A stretch of DNA of 50,470 nucleotides from a virus. Each line of letters begins with the position of its first letter. The first letter of the stretch is position 1. The DNA lies in IMG/VR virus record IMGVR_UViG_3300020123_000124, positions 1 through 50,470 of that record; one strand, written 5' to 3'. This document shows positions 20,946 to 28,829 of this stretch, one piece after another. Below the pieces are notes generated by a model, which was given only the letters and a program-made list of their open reading frames with translations, did not search any database and had not been told where the DNA came from. The position numbers and the translations under genes were made by a program.

Positions 20946-21134
20946 ATGCGCCGATCCGCATCCGAACCCATCAAGTTTCCGCCACCTGCGACGTTTGATC
21001 AGCGCATCCGACGCAACATCACCCACATCCTGTACCATGTGCTGCGCTCCTCTATGCCCCTGGATATCAGGAATATGAGCTATCAAGAGTTCGTCGCAAC
21101 CATTGAAAGGATGATTGCCGAGGATGAAGCATGA
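20946..21134 (+). CDS. Small basic protein, start uncertain (62 aa or more)
   Basis: The frame is open from further upstream. ATG 20946 is 25 bases from the good AAGGAGG (20911-20917), while the codons at the right distance are ATC 20922 and ACG 20925. The product is rich in Arg/Pro (ASEPIKFPPPATFDQRIRRN) with an acidic helical end (NMSYQEFVATIERMIAED). The function is unknown. Confidence 0.45.
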   Translation: MRRSASEPIKFPPPATFDQRIRRNITHILYHVLRSSMPLDIRNMSYQEFVATIERMIAEDEA

Positions 21135-21364
21135 GTTCTAGGCGTACCTGGCTTTTACAGGATTTGCGTCTTGTTCGCGTACATCTTGAAAAGGCAGTTG
21201 ATTCTTTACGTGATATGAACCTCTATTCTCTGGAATTGGCGAGTGTTGCGTTATTGAGAACAGAGGAAGCACTTGAAGCTCTCAATATGGAAATTGACAA
21301 AGGCACTGCTCCACATAATCACGATTGGCCTAAACGCTCAGAGGATGAGGTGAATGTATCATGA
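21131..21364 (+). CDS. Helical hypothetical protein (77 aa)
   Basis: ATG 21131 overlaps the previous stop, with GAGG upstream. Two amphipathic helices (LVRVHLEKAVDSLRDMNL and LASVALLRTEEALEALNMEI). The function is unknown. Confidence 0.5.
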   Translation: MSSRRTWLLQDLRLVRVHLEKAVDSLRDMNLYSLELASVALLRTEEALEALNMEIDKGTAPHNHDWPKRSEDEVNVS

Positions 21365-21531
21365 TTGAAGTGAGTGCTGCCATCACGCTGTTCCTGTTTG
21401 GCGTCGGTATGGCCCTCTTGTGCGTCTTCGCTGGTGCCATCCTGCACATGCGCTTCCTTGATCGCAAGTTGCTCCCACCTGTTCCCAAAGCCGCGCCCAT
21501 CACGCAGCAGATACCGGCGGTGAAGAAGTGA
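21361..21531 (+). CDS. Membrane protein (56 aa)
   Basis: ATG 21361 overlaps the stop before it. One hydrophobic segment (AAITLFLFGVGMALLCVFAG) and a Pro-rich cytoplasmic end. The stop overlaps the TerS GTG start, so it is coupled to the packaging operon. Confidence 0.5.
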   Translation: MIEVSAAITLFLFGVGMALLCVFAGAILHMRFLDRKLLPPVPKAAPITQQIPAVKK

Positions 21532-21983
21532 GTCACGTTGATTGGCAAGCGATACGAAGTGAATATGAGCATGGAGCTTCTCAAAAGTCGCTTGCTGCTA
21601 AATATGGTATCACTCAGCAGGCAATCTCTAAACGCGCACTCAAAGAAGGGTGGGTTGTATCCCCCCTGGTTGTAGTTGTACCCTCTACAACCAATGAACC
21701 GGCCCTTGTCGATCTGGCATTAGCGGATTTGGCTATTCACCTCACTGGTGATCCAGTAAAAGCAAAGTTGCAATTGAATCAGCATAAGCTCTTTGCCGAT
21801 TCATTTAGCCAGTACATGAAAGCTAAATTGCTTTCATCACAGGACCAGGAGTTACCCAAAGGTATCGATTGGAGCATGTTCACTCAGGCTGAACTAGATA
21901 TCATTCAGCCTATTTTTGCGCAGGCCGAGGCTCGCCAACGAGGGCTACAGGAGAATATTATAGCGATAAGGAGAGTTGGATGA
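21528..21983 (+). CDS. terS: Terminase small subunit (151 aa)
   Basis: GTG 21528 overlaps the previous stop. Residues 1-45 are a helix-turn-helix DNA-recognition domain (WQAIRSEYEHGASQKSLAAK, YGITQQAISKRALKEGW). A helical oligomerisation region follows (ADLAIHLTGDPVKAKLQLNQ). Position immediately before TerL, overlapping it by 4 bases, makes it the packaging-site recognition subunit. Confidence 0.75.
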   Translation: MSHVDWQAIRSEYEHGASQKSLAAKYGITQQAISKRALKEGWVVSPLVVVVPSTTNEPALVDLALADLAIHLTGDPVKAKLQLNQHKLFADSFSQYMKAKLLSSQDQELPKGIDWSMFTQAELDIIQPIFAQAEARQRGLQENIIAIRRVG

Positions 21984-23695
21984 TTGCCACACTTCCGCTC
22001 TCCAAAGAGATACAGGCAGAGCGCGCCTACAACTCCTTCTCTCTCTTTGCCAAAGAAGCCTGGCACATCATCGAGCCAGGCAAGTCCTATGTAAGCGGTT
22101 GGCATCTTGACGCTATAGCGGAGCATCTACAGGCTGTCATTGAAGGCGATATCAAACGCCTTCTGGTAAGTATGCCACCTCGTCATGGCAAATCTAGTTA
22201 TATCTCTACGCTTATTCATCCCTGGTCCTGGCTGCATAACCCGTCTCTTCGATGGCTGTGCGCTTCCTATGCACTCAACCTCGCAACGAGAGATAATCTC
22301 AAATGCCGGAGAATTATCAAATCAAGATGGTGGCAGCAGTATTATGGGAACAGGTGGTGGCAGCAACGCTATGGTCACTTATTTGAGCTTACCAAAGATC
22401 AAGATGCCAAAATGAAGTTTGAGAATAACTTCTCTGGCTATAGACAGGCTGTGAGCGTTGGCGCGGCTGGGACCACTGGCGAAGGCGGCGATATTCTTGT
22501 CATCGATGACCCACACCCTATTGAGCAGAAACGGTCTGACATCAAACGTGAAACGGTGCTTGACTGGTTCCTTAATACCTGGACATCCAGGCTGAATGAT
22601 GAGGCTACGGGCGCTATGATCGTGGTAGGGCAACGAGTACATAGCCAGGATGTCTCAGGGTTGATTATCGAAGGTGGAGCTGGTGGACAATGGGTGCATC
22701 TCAACTTACCTGCTGAATACGAAACTGGTTCGCCATGCAGAACACTATTTTTACCACGGCTCGGTAAAGTGTGGGAAGACGAAAGAAAAGAAGAGGGCGA
22801 GCTTTTATGGGAGGAAAGGTTTCCTAGGCCGGTTATCGAGCAAAAGAAACGCATTCATGGTCCACTTGGCTATGCATCCATTTATCAGCAAAGGCCGGTT
22901 CCTGCTGGCGGCAATATCTTTCAGCGTGCAAATCAGCGGTACTTTACCATCGACTACACCACAGAATGCTATTTGCTGGAAACACCACGAGGTATCAAAC
23001 CTGTTCCTTTCAGTGATTGTTGGAAGCTCTGTACCGTCGATCTGGCAATCTCTGAGAAACAATCAGCAGATTATACCGTGTTTGCGGCCTATGCGGTGAC
23101 ACCGTTCAAAGATTTACTTCTGCTGGAAATCATCCACGAGCATTTCCCCTTCAAAGAGCAGACTGATCAATTGGTTCTGTTCCATGAAAAGCACGGTTTC
23201 TCTTTAGCGGCTATTGAGTCAGTCTTCTATCAGCTCGCTATGGTTCAGACCGCAAGAGATAAAGGTTTGCCCGCGCAAGAATTTCATCCTCCATCTGACA
23301 AGGTGACACGCTCAACTACCGCATCGATTTGGGAAGCGAACGGGAAAAGCTACAGCCATAAGAATTCAAGCTGGCTATTTGAATACGAGAAAGAAATCTT
23401 TGACTTTCCGAAAGCCACTCATGACGATCAGGTGGATACGCGTTCAATGGCGGCTATTGTCGTTTGCACGCGCAAGGTGCCAGGCATACTAGACCTGAAT
23501 AGTGATGATACCGTGGGTAAGATTGACCCGACACTCTCCATAGAGCAGATTATCGATGCATCCGCAATTCAGGCAGAGCAAGCCTTACTAGCACTGGAGG
23601 AAGCCAAAGAGCAAGAGGCAGATTTATACAAGCGTGGGCCGCAGATAGACCCGTTTCAATGGGCTACGACAAACGAGGGAGGTTGGTATGAGTGA
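21980..23695 (+). CDS. terL: Terminase large subunit (571 aa)
   Basis: The N-terminal ATPase has a Walker A-like MPPRHGKSS (about residues 65-73) and Walker B ILVIDDP (about 173-179), with TTGEGGD before it. The C-terminal RNase H-like nuclease has CTVDLAISEKQSADYT (about 350) and HDDQVDTRSMA (about 484), giving the acidic metal ligands. It drives DNA into the prohead and cuts concatemers. Start ATG 21980 overlaps TerS. The length is typical. The packaging mode (cos or headful) cannot be read from the sequence. Confidence 0.95.
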   Translation: MIATLPLSKEIQAERAYNSFSLFAKEAWHIIEPGKSYVSGWHLDAIAEHLQAVIEGDIKRLLVSMPPRHGKSSYISTLIHPWSWLHNPSLRWLCASYALNLATRDNLKCRRIIKSRWWQQYYGNRWWQQRYGHLFELTKDQDAKMKFENNFSGYRQAVSVGAAGTTGEGGDILVIDDPHPIEQKRSDIKRETVLDWFLNTWTSRLNDEATGAMIVVGQRVHSQDVSGLIIEGGAGGQWVHLNLPAEYETGSPCRTLFLPRLGKVWEDERKEEGELLWEERFPRPVIEQKKRIHGPLGYASIYQQRPVPAGGNIFQRANQRYFTIDYTTECYLLETPRGIKPVPFSDCWKLCTVDLAISEKQSADYTVFAAYAVTPFKDLLLLEIIHEHFPFKEQTDQLVLFHEKHGFSLAAIESVFYQLAMVQTARDKGLPAQEFHPPSDKVTRSTTASIWEANGKSYSHKNSSWLFEYEKEIFDFPKATHDDQVDTRSMAAIVVCTRKVPGILDLNSDDTVGKIDPTLSIEQIIDASAIQAEQALLALEEAKEQEADLYKRGPQIDPFQWATTNEGGWYE

Positions 23696-23900
23696 AGTAG
23701 GTACGGCAATCTACGCTGATTGGGATAAGTTGAGCCTTTCACAGCATGTCGATGTGAAGCTCTTACGTGAGAAAATCAGCACTCTCTTCATAGCTGAAAC
23801 CGAAGCCTTTTACAAAGTACATCCTGAATTACGGATAGACTGGCAATTTACCCTTCGTGCAGACATATGGGAGGCGAAAGTGAGGGTCAATCATGAGTAG
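23688..23900 (+). CDS. Small protein between TerL and portal, paralogue of 15264-15470 (70 aa)
   Basis: ATG 23688 behind GGGAGG, overlapping TerL and portal by 8 bases each. It shares the (D/N)W(D/E)KL...LR...AE.EAFY..HPE core with the leftward gene near the integrase. The function is unknown. Confidence 0.6.
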   Translation: MSEVGTAIYADWDKLSLSQHVDVKLLREKISTLFIAETEAFYKVHPELRIDWQFTLRADIWEAKVRVNHE

Positions 23901-25419
23901 ACGCCGTAATCGCCCAACACAACACTACACCGAAAAGGCTGACCCCAACATCCAGGTTGTCGTCGCGCAGCAAGGCGTCGCCACACCCGCCACCATGCCA
24001 CGTCACACCCGCGCCTACATCCAGGAGGGCTACCGTGGCAATAAGACGGTCTTTCGCGTGGTCGGGCATATCGCCCGCGCATCGGCCGGCATCAAGTGGA
24101 AGCACTATACCGACGAGACGAAGGAACGTGAAGTAGCCAACTCCGACTTGCTGACACTCTGGAACCAACCCGCGCCCAAGACGGCAGGCACGGCATTCAG
24201 GGAGGCCATGGTCGCCTACTACTGTATGACGGGTAACTCCTACGTCCTGGGCATCCAGGGCAAGCTGGTACAAAACCCCACCGCCAAGTTCGACGAACTC
24301 TACAACCTGCGCCCCGATCTCACCAAGATCAAGGTAGATGACAACGGCCCTTTGTACTACGAGTTCGGCAACTTCTCACCGCCACGCCGCTATGCAGACC
24401 CCTTTGTGATGCACAACAAACTCTTTGCCGGTAACGATGACGTGTACGGCATGAGTCCGGTAGAGGTAGCGGCCATGCTGGTTGACATCCAGAAAGCGGG
24501 GCAAAAATGGAACTTAGGTTTGCTATCCAACATGGCTCGCCCTGGCGGCGCGTGGGTAACGGACGCCTTGTTGGGCGATACGGAATACAAGAGCCTGAAA
24601 GAAGAGATACGGAGGAAGTTCGCAGGGCCGCGCAACGCTGGCGAAACCGCTATTTTACATGGCGGCGTGAAATGGCAATCCATGAGCATGTCACCGTACG
24701 AGTTAGATTGGTTAGAAAGCGATACCAAGGGTGATCGAGATATAGCGGGTATCTTCTTCAACTTCCCCTTGTTCTTGCTCGGGTTAGCTGACAGCACCTA
24801 CAGCAATCAGGAAGAGGCGCGTTACGCCTTGTATACTGAGATCGTCTTTCCCATTCTGGATCTCTTTCAAGATAGCTTGAATATGTGGCTCACGCCGCGT
24901 TACGGTGGGTACCTGGGCTACGACCAGCGGGATGTAGAGGCCATCCAGCGACGCTTGCAGGAAGCCTTAGCGCAAGCCTCAGACCGCGCGCAGAATGAGT
25001 TTACCGCAGGGACGAAGACCTTTCACGAGGCGCGTGAAATCCAGGGTGCTCCCAAGTTGCCCGTCAAGGACTTCGTGATCCTCAATCAGATACCGGTACA
25101 TGTCGAAGACCTGGACGACTACATCGCAGCCATGAGTGGTAAGACCATCAACCCGCCGCCGCAGTTACCACCACCGCATACAACCGTGACAGAAATTCCC
25201 GATGACAACGGTGTGGATAACTCAGATGGGAATGTGGATAACCAAACGAGCAGTGATAATGCACCACCGCAGAAAAGCCTGGATGATGCTGAACTTGACA
25301 CGAAACACGAAGAGGACGAAGATGAGACGAGCGAGGCATTGAAGAAGTACGTGAACACGCTGCCACAACTGGCCGTGACGAGAGAACAATACAGGGAACT
25401 ATTGAGGGCAAAGCGATGA
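23893..25419 (+). CDS. Portal protein, HK97 family (508 aa)
   Basis: Has the portal pattern: early FRVVGHIARASAGI, then FREAMVAYYCMTGNSYVLGI (wing), GMSPVEVAAML, a clip/stem region and GIFFNFPLFLLG near residue 290. The last about 100 residues are acidic and low-complexity (VDNSDGNVDNQTSSDN). It forms the dodecameric DNA gate at the capsid vertex. Overlaps both neighbours slightly, consistent with a packaging operon. Confidence 0.9.
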   Translation: MSRRRNRPTQHYTEKADPNIQVVVAQQGVATPATMPRHTRAYIQEGYRGNKTVFRVVGHIARASAGIKWKHYTDETKEREVANSDLLTLWNQPAPKTAGTAFREAMVAYYCMTGNSYVLGIQGKLVQNPTAKFDELYNLRPDLTKIKVDDNGPLYYEFGNFSPPRRYADPFVMHNKLFAGNDDVYGMSPVEVAAMLVDIQKAGQKWNLGLLSNMARPGGAWVTDALLGDTEYKSLKEEIRRKFAGPRNAGETAILHGGVKWQSMSMSPYELDWLESDTKGDRDIAGIFFNFPLFLLGLADSTYSNQEEARYALYTEIVFPILDLFQDSLNMWLTPRYGGYLGYDQRDVEAIQRRLQEALAQASDRAQNEFTAGTKTFHEAREIQGAPKLPVKDFVILNQIPVHVEDLDDYIAAMSGKTINPPPQLPPPHTTVTEIPDDNGVDNSDGNVDNQTSSDNAPPQKSLDDAELDTKHEEDEDETSEALKKYVNTLPQLAVTREQYRELLRAKR

Positions 25420-25658
25420 ATGAGAAAGTTGAAGCATTTCTCCTTGCTATGCTGTACATGGGACTGAAGACTGGCCAAGTGAATAAAAAAACGTATGAGT
25501 ATGCGCTTGCGTTACTGCTTGACCAGGAGCCTATAGGCAGTTGCATAACTGCAACCATGATGGAAAGCGCGGTAGGACTCGTCAAGGATGCATGGGCAAG
25601 TAAGGATGTAGATCGCTTTGCCAAAGAAATGCTACTTCAGGAGAGGGCGAAACGATGA
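25416..25658 (+). CDS. Hypothetical protein, head-gene insert 1 (80 aa)
   Basis: ATG 25416 overlaps the portal stop. Helical (KVEAFLLAMLYMGLKTGQVN, TYEYALALLLDQEPIG). First of six short coupled genes placed between portal and protease. No family was recognised. Confidence 0.55.
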   Translation: MNEKVEAFLLAMLYMGLKTGQVNKKTYEYALALLLDQEPIGSCITATMMESAVGLVKDAWASKDVDRFAKEMLLQERAKR

Positions 25659-25993
25659 ACGGCACTGAGCTTTTCAAGAAGGCAGAGAAAGCAGCCTATA
25701 CCTATAAATCAGTGTATGGCACGTTTCCCGATAAGATAGGTATTCACCATCGGCAGTTGGAATTATTACCATTATATATCAGGTTTCCTCTTCTGCCTCA
25801 GGTAAACATATGCTCTAAAACTGAAATGGAAGACATAGGAAGTTACATGATAGAGGTACATGAGACAAAATTTGAACCAGTCATAGGGCATGATATTCAT
25901 ATGGATGAAGTGTATTTTCAAATGCCAGGAACCCGCTCGAATAGAACTATGAGCAGCGAGCTTGTAGCGAAAATGGCAAAGGAGTTTGAGTAA
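25655..25993 (+). CDS. Hypothetical protein, head-gene insert 2 (112 aa)
   Basis: ATG 25655 overlaps the previous stop, with AGGAG upstream. Alpha/beta protein with SVYGTFPDKIGIHHRQLELL and a later GHDIHMDEVYFQMPG. Several histidines could be metal ligands. No family was recognised. Confidence 0.55.
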   Translation: MNGTELFKKAEKAAYTYKSVYGTFPDKIGIHHRQLELLPLYIRFPLLPQVNICSKTEMEDIGSYMIEVHETKFEPVIGHDIHMDEVYFQMPGTRSNRTMSSELVAKMAKEFE

Positions 25994-26269
25994 ATGACAG
26001 AAGAAAACGGATCCGTTGCATTACAGACAGAACAGCCACCACAGCCTGCACCTGGGCAAGTGGGCTTGAACATGCAGATCAACCCGCAAGGCGTGGTACT
26101 CTCGTTTCCCGTCAATCTCGGCATTGACAACGAGACGATGAAGCAACTCATAAAAGCCTACCTGCAAGCACATCCCGAACTCATGCAAGAGATCGCGAGG
26201 GAAGCACTGGCACAGAAACAACAAGAGTGGAACATTTTACAGATGGTGAAACAGAGTCGGACGGATTGA
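25994..26269 (+). CDS. Hypothetical protein, head-gene insert 3 (91 aa)
   Basis: AAGGAG lies nine bases before ATG 25994. Pro/Gln-rich start, a beta segment (NPQGVVLSFPVNLGI) and a helical end (MKQLIKAYLQAHPELMQEIA). The function is unknown. Confidence 0.55.
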   Translation: MTEENGSVALQTEQPPQPAPGQVGLNMQINPQGVVLSFPVNLGIDNETMKQLIKAYLQAHPELMQEIAREALAQKQQEWNILQMVKQSRTD

Positions 26270-26278
26270 GGTGAAGCC

Positions 26279-26467
26279 ATGAGCGGACATGACGGTGATC
26301 TTGGTGATGGGTATACCGTCGCCATGCATTACTCTAATGTCGAGATCGAAGATGGCAAGGCTGAGTTTGTCGCATTGACACCTGAACAAGCTATCAAACT
26401 TCTTGCATGGCTAGAGCAAGAATATCCGAACTTGCTCCAGCTAATGAGAGGGGAACAAAAGCCATGA
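26279..26467 (+). CDS. Hypothetical protein, head-gene insert 4 (62 aa)
   Basis: ATG 26279 follows GAGGTG. A beta strand pair (GYTVAMHYSNVEIEDGKAEF) and a helix (PEQAIKLLAWLEQEYPNLLQ). Overlaps the next gene by 4 bases. The function is unknown. Confidence 0.5.
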   Translation: MSGHDGDLGDGYTVAMHYSNVEIEDGKAEFVALTPEQAIKLLAWLEQEYPNLLQLMRGEQKP

Positions 26468-26682
26468 CAGCACAGTCAGGAGAGTATATTGATGAACAGA
26501 CAGGTATACGCCTCACCGTTGAGACGGAGTATCCTTACGACCCTGACTGGCCTCATATCACGGCATACCCGCCTGAACCATGCACACTGACGAGTGAGGA
26601 AATAGAGGAAGCGGTCAAACGCTTAGTACGTCAAGCGGGCTACGATGAAGCTCTCCAAGAGTGGGCAGAAAGGAAGCCATGA
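26464..26682 (+). CDS. Hypothetical protein, head-gene insert 5 (72 aa)
   Basis: ATG 26464 overlaps the previous stop, so the longer start at 26407 is rejected. Acidic, with TGIRLTVETEYPYDPDWPHI and a helix EEIEEAVKRLVRQAGYDEA. The function is unknown. Confidence 0.5.
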   Translation: MTAQSGEYIDEQTGIRLTVETEYPYDPDWPHITAYPPEPCTLTSEEIEEAVKRLVRQAGYDEALQEWAERKP

Positions 26683-26891
26683 CAGCACAAGAATTAGCAC
26701 AACAAATCCTTGAGATCGCGCACAAAGCCACTGAGCAGGAGGCCATACACAACATCGTCTACATCGGGGATGTGTGCCATGCCCAACTCGGCCTTGATGC
26801 CATTGTGAAGCTCTGCCAGGAAGTCCCCAAAGATCAAGAGGCATTCAAGCAGTATGAGAAGAAGGTGAGCCATGCGACTAGCAAAGATTGA
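26679..26891 (+). CDS. Hypothetical protein, head-gene insert 6 (70 aa)
   Basis: ATG 26679 with AAAGGAAG upstream, overlapping the previous stop. Helical (LAQQILEIAHKATEQEAIHN, LDAIVKLCQEVPKDQEAF). Overlaps the protease by 20 bases. The function is unknown. Confidence 0.5.
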   Translation: MTAQELAQQILEIAHKATEQEAIHNIVYIGDVCHAQLGLDAIVKLCQEVPKDQEAFKQYEKKVSHATSKD

Positions 26892-28383
26892 ACGCAAAAC
26901 GGAATATTTTCCTATCCTGAACGGGGAAATCAAGGCTGTGAGTGATAAGGGAATCATTGAAGGCTATCTGAACTATATCGGGAATATTGACTATGGCGAT
27001 GATAGGACGATGCCAGGCGCGTTTAAAAAGACGCTAGCGGATAGCTATGCGAGAAAAGCTGCACAGGGGCTTGACTTCCTGTACCCGTACCTCTGGAATC
27101 ACGACTACAGCATACCCCCTGCGGGCGGTATTTTTGAGGCAGACGAAGATCGTCGTGGCTTGCACGTGAAGGTTCAGATGAATATGGATACGGAACTTGG
27201 AAGGAATCTCTATTCAAGTTTTCGTTCAGGTTTTCTCAAGAAGCAATCGATGGGCTACCGTGCAGTAGTCGTTGATTGGGTCAAGGAGAGTGGGAAATCC
27301 ATTCGCAACTTGATCGAGGTCGCCGTCATGGAAGGCTCGGCGGTCGTCTTCCCGATGAATGATATGGCTCAGGTTGATACCGTCAAACGTTTCTGGCAAG
27401 GCTACAGCGCGAAAGGTAGCGCATCGGGCAAGACATCCTGGCCGTTAGCAGAGCGCGGCGTGTCCTGGGATGGCGGACAAGCTCGTAAAGATATCCAGGC
27501 ATGGGCTAGTGATAGTTCTGGAAATGTCGATTGGTCAAAGGCCGCGCAGTGCTTCTTCTGGGTCGAGAAAAGCCCACCCGAAAATCTCAGTCAGTGTAAA
27601 ATGCCCTTTGTGGCCAAATCGGGCGGCTCCATGAAGGCCATACCGCAAGGCATTATCGCTGCTGCTGGCTCCGTCTCAGGAGCGCGTGGCGGCGCGAACA
27701 TCGATGATGTGGATGGGGTCAAATCAAAAATAGCCAGCTACTACCGTAAAATGAAGATGACCCCACCGTGGGAGAAAGGGAATGTGATGGACATTCATTC
27801 AAAAGACTACGCCGAAAGCTATATGCAGGTTAATCAACAGGACTGGGTATCTGACCTGTGGAACCTGTGGTATCCACTCCGCAACGAAATACTGACGGCA
27901 TTCCAGACAGGCGACACCATCGAGGATGATGTGCAGCAGGCACTCGCACAGTTCGCACCGGCTGTGCTCGCCTATGTGCAGAAGGGCATCGAGTTGGATA
28001 TGATGGAATGCTTGCAGCCATCTGGCGATAGTTCCATGCCGATGATGATGTCATCTGACGACAACCCTGAGACGAAGCTTTACCTGATCTCTCCTGAGAC
28101 GAAGGCAGGCCGCGTGATCTCAGCCGCCAATCACGCCAAACTCAAGGCGGCGGCGAATGGTATCCAGGAGCATGTTGCTACCATTCATGGTGTGCTCAAG
28201 CAAGCATCATCGATCTCTGAAGGGCAGAACAGGCTTTCAGGCTATCAAGTCTACTCAGGCAATGAACCACCTGAGCAGAAAGACGAAGAAGAGCAGAAAG
28301 AAGAGGTTGTCGAGGATATCCATAGCGTATTGCATGACTTGACGTTATTGCTGGCTGCTGACAATGCGAACCGAGCCTTGTAA
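26872..28383 (+). CDS. Prohead protease with fused C-terminal domains (503 aa)
   Basis: Residues 1-165 have the HK97/U35-type protease pattern: EGYLNYIGNIDYGDDRTMPG, a catalytic His in YLWNHDYSIPPAG and Ser in FLKKQSMGYRAV, then IEVAVMEGSAVVFPMN. A second domain (about 185-305; WPLAERGVSWDGGQARKDIQ to KMKMTPPW) matches a module often fused to phage capsid-maturation proteins. The rest (310-503) is helical, ends acidic and may act as scaffold. It should process the capsid shell during assembly. No separate scaffold gene is seen. Confidence 0.8.
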   Translation: MRLAKIERKTEYFPILNGEIKAVSDKGIIEGYLNYIGNIDYGDDRTMPGAFKKTLADSYARKAAQGLDFLYPYLWNHDYSIPPAGGIFEADEDRRGLHVKVQMNMDTELGRNLYSSFRSGFLKKQSMGYRAVVVDWVKESGKSIRNLIEVAVMEGSAVVFPMNDMAQVDTVKRFWQGYSAKGSASGKTSWPLAERGVSWDGGQARKDIQAWASDSSGNVDWSKAAQCFFWVEKSPPENLSQCKMPFVAKSGGSMKAIPQGIIAAAGSVSGARGGANIDDVDGVKSKIASYYRKMKMTPPWEKGNVMDIHSKDYAESYMQVNQQDWVSDLWNLWYPLRNEILTAFQTGDTIEDDVQQALAQFAPAVLAYVQKGIELDMMECLQPSGDSSMPMMMSSDDNPETKLYLISPETKAGRVISAANHAKLKAAANGIQEHVATIHGVLKQASSISEGQNRLSGYQVYSGNEPPEQKDEEEQKEEVVEDIHSVLHDLTLLLAADNANRAL

Positions 28384-28608
28384 CTAAAAGTGTGGAAAAA
28401 GTCTTTGGGCTACTGCTTCCCCAAAGACTTCACCGACAATGCCAATAAAGCTATCTTTTTCACCTTGCTCTATGGTCGCTAGAGGAATGATGATCTTTCT
28501 GCGACATGCCTTGCAGTAGACTGTGTAATCCGATGATGCCATGAGATACACTTCAACTGTGATCTCAGGATGAGGGCATGGGTCAATTGCTATAATCTCT
28601 GTATTCAT
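28384..28608 (-). CDS. Leaderless antisense small zinc-ribbon-like protein (74 aa)
   Basis: Sits on the minus strand inside the head operon. ATG 28608 is only six bases from a TGCTATACT -10, so the mRNA would be essentially leaderless. CPHP and CKAC (residues 11-14 and 32-35) could bind zinc. The stop is back-to-back with the protease stop. The function is unknown. Being a lone reverse gene here, it may be a moron (accessory gene). Confidence 0.6.
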   Translation of the reverse strand: MNTEIIAIDPCPHPEITVEVYLMASSDYTVYCKACRRKIIIPLATIEQGEKDSFIGIVGEVFGEAVAQRLFPHF

Positions 28609-28637
28609 TTCACAAGTATAGCAGGATATGCTATACT
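28609..28637 (+). promoter_or_regulatory. Divergent promoters sharing an inverted repeat
   Basis: Rightward: TTCACA (28609-28614), 17 bases, TATACT (28632-28637). Leftward: TATACT at 28620-28615 feeding the leaderless gene. The two -10 regions form a perfect inverted repeat AGTATAGCA-GGATA-TGCTATACT (28615-28637), so polymerases compete or one factor could block both. Confidence 0.75.
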
Positions 28638-28655
28638 ACGAATAACAAAGTATCA

Positions 28656-28721
28656 ACAGGCGCGGTCAGTCGCCCTGTATCCATACAGAATGAAACCCCG
28701 ATGGGCGCGGTATGTCCGCCC
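28656..28721 (+). promoter_or_regulatory. Hairpins in the major capsid leader
   Basis: The roughly 185-base leader from the 28632 promoter to the capsid start has two GC-rich hairpins: ACAGGCG/CGCCCTGT (28656-28678) and GGGCG/CGCCC (28703-28721). Neither is followed by a T-run, so they are not obvious terminators. They may stabilise the capsid mRNA. Confidence 0.5.
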
Positions 28722-28829
28722 CACCGAGCAGCATACAACTGAATAACGCTGTGAAGCGCTGATATTGAATCTACCTTCGAAGCGTGGATGAAACACCAAA
28801 TTTCAACCATGAACGGAGGTAGATTTTTT

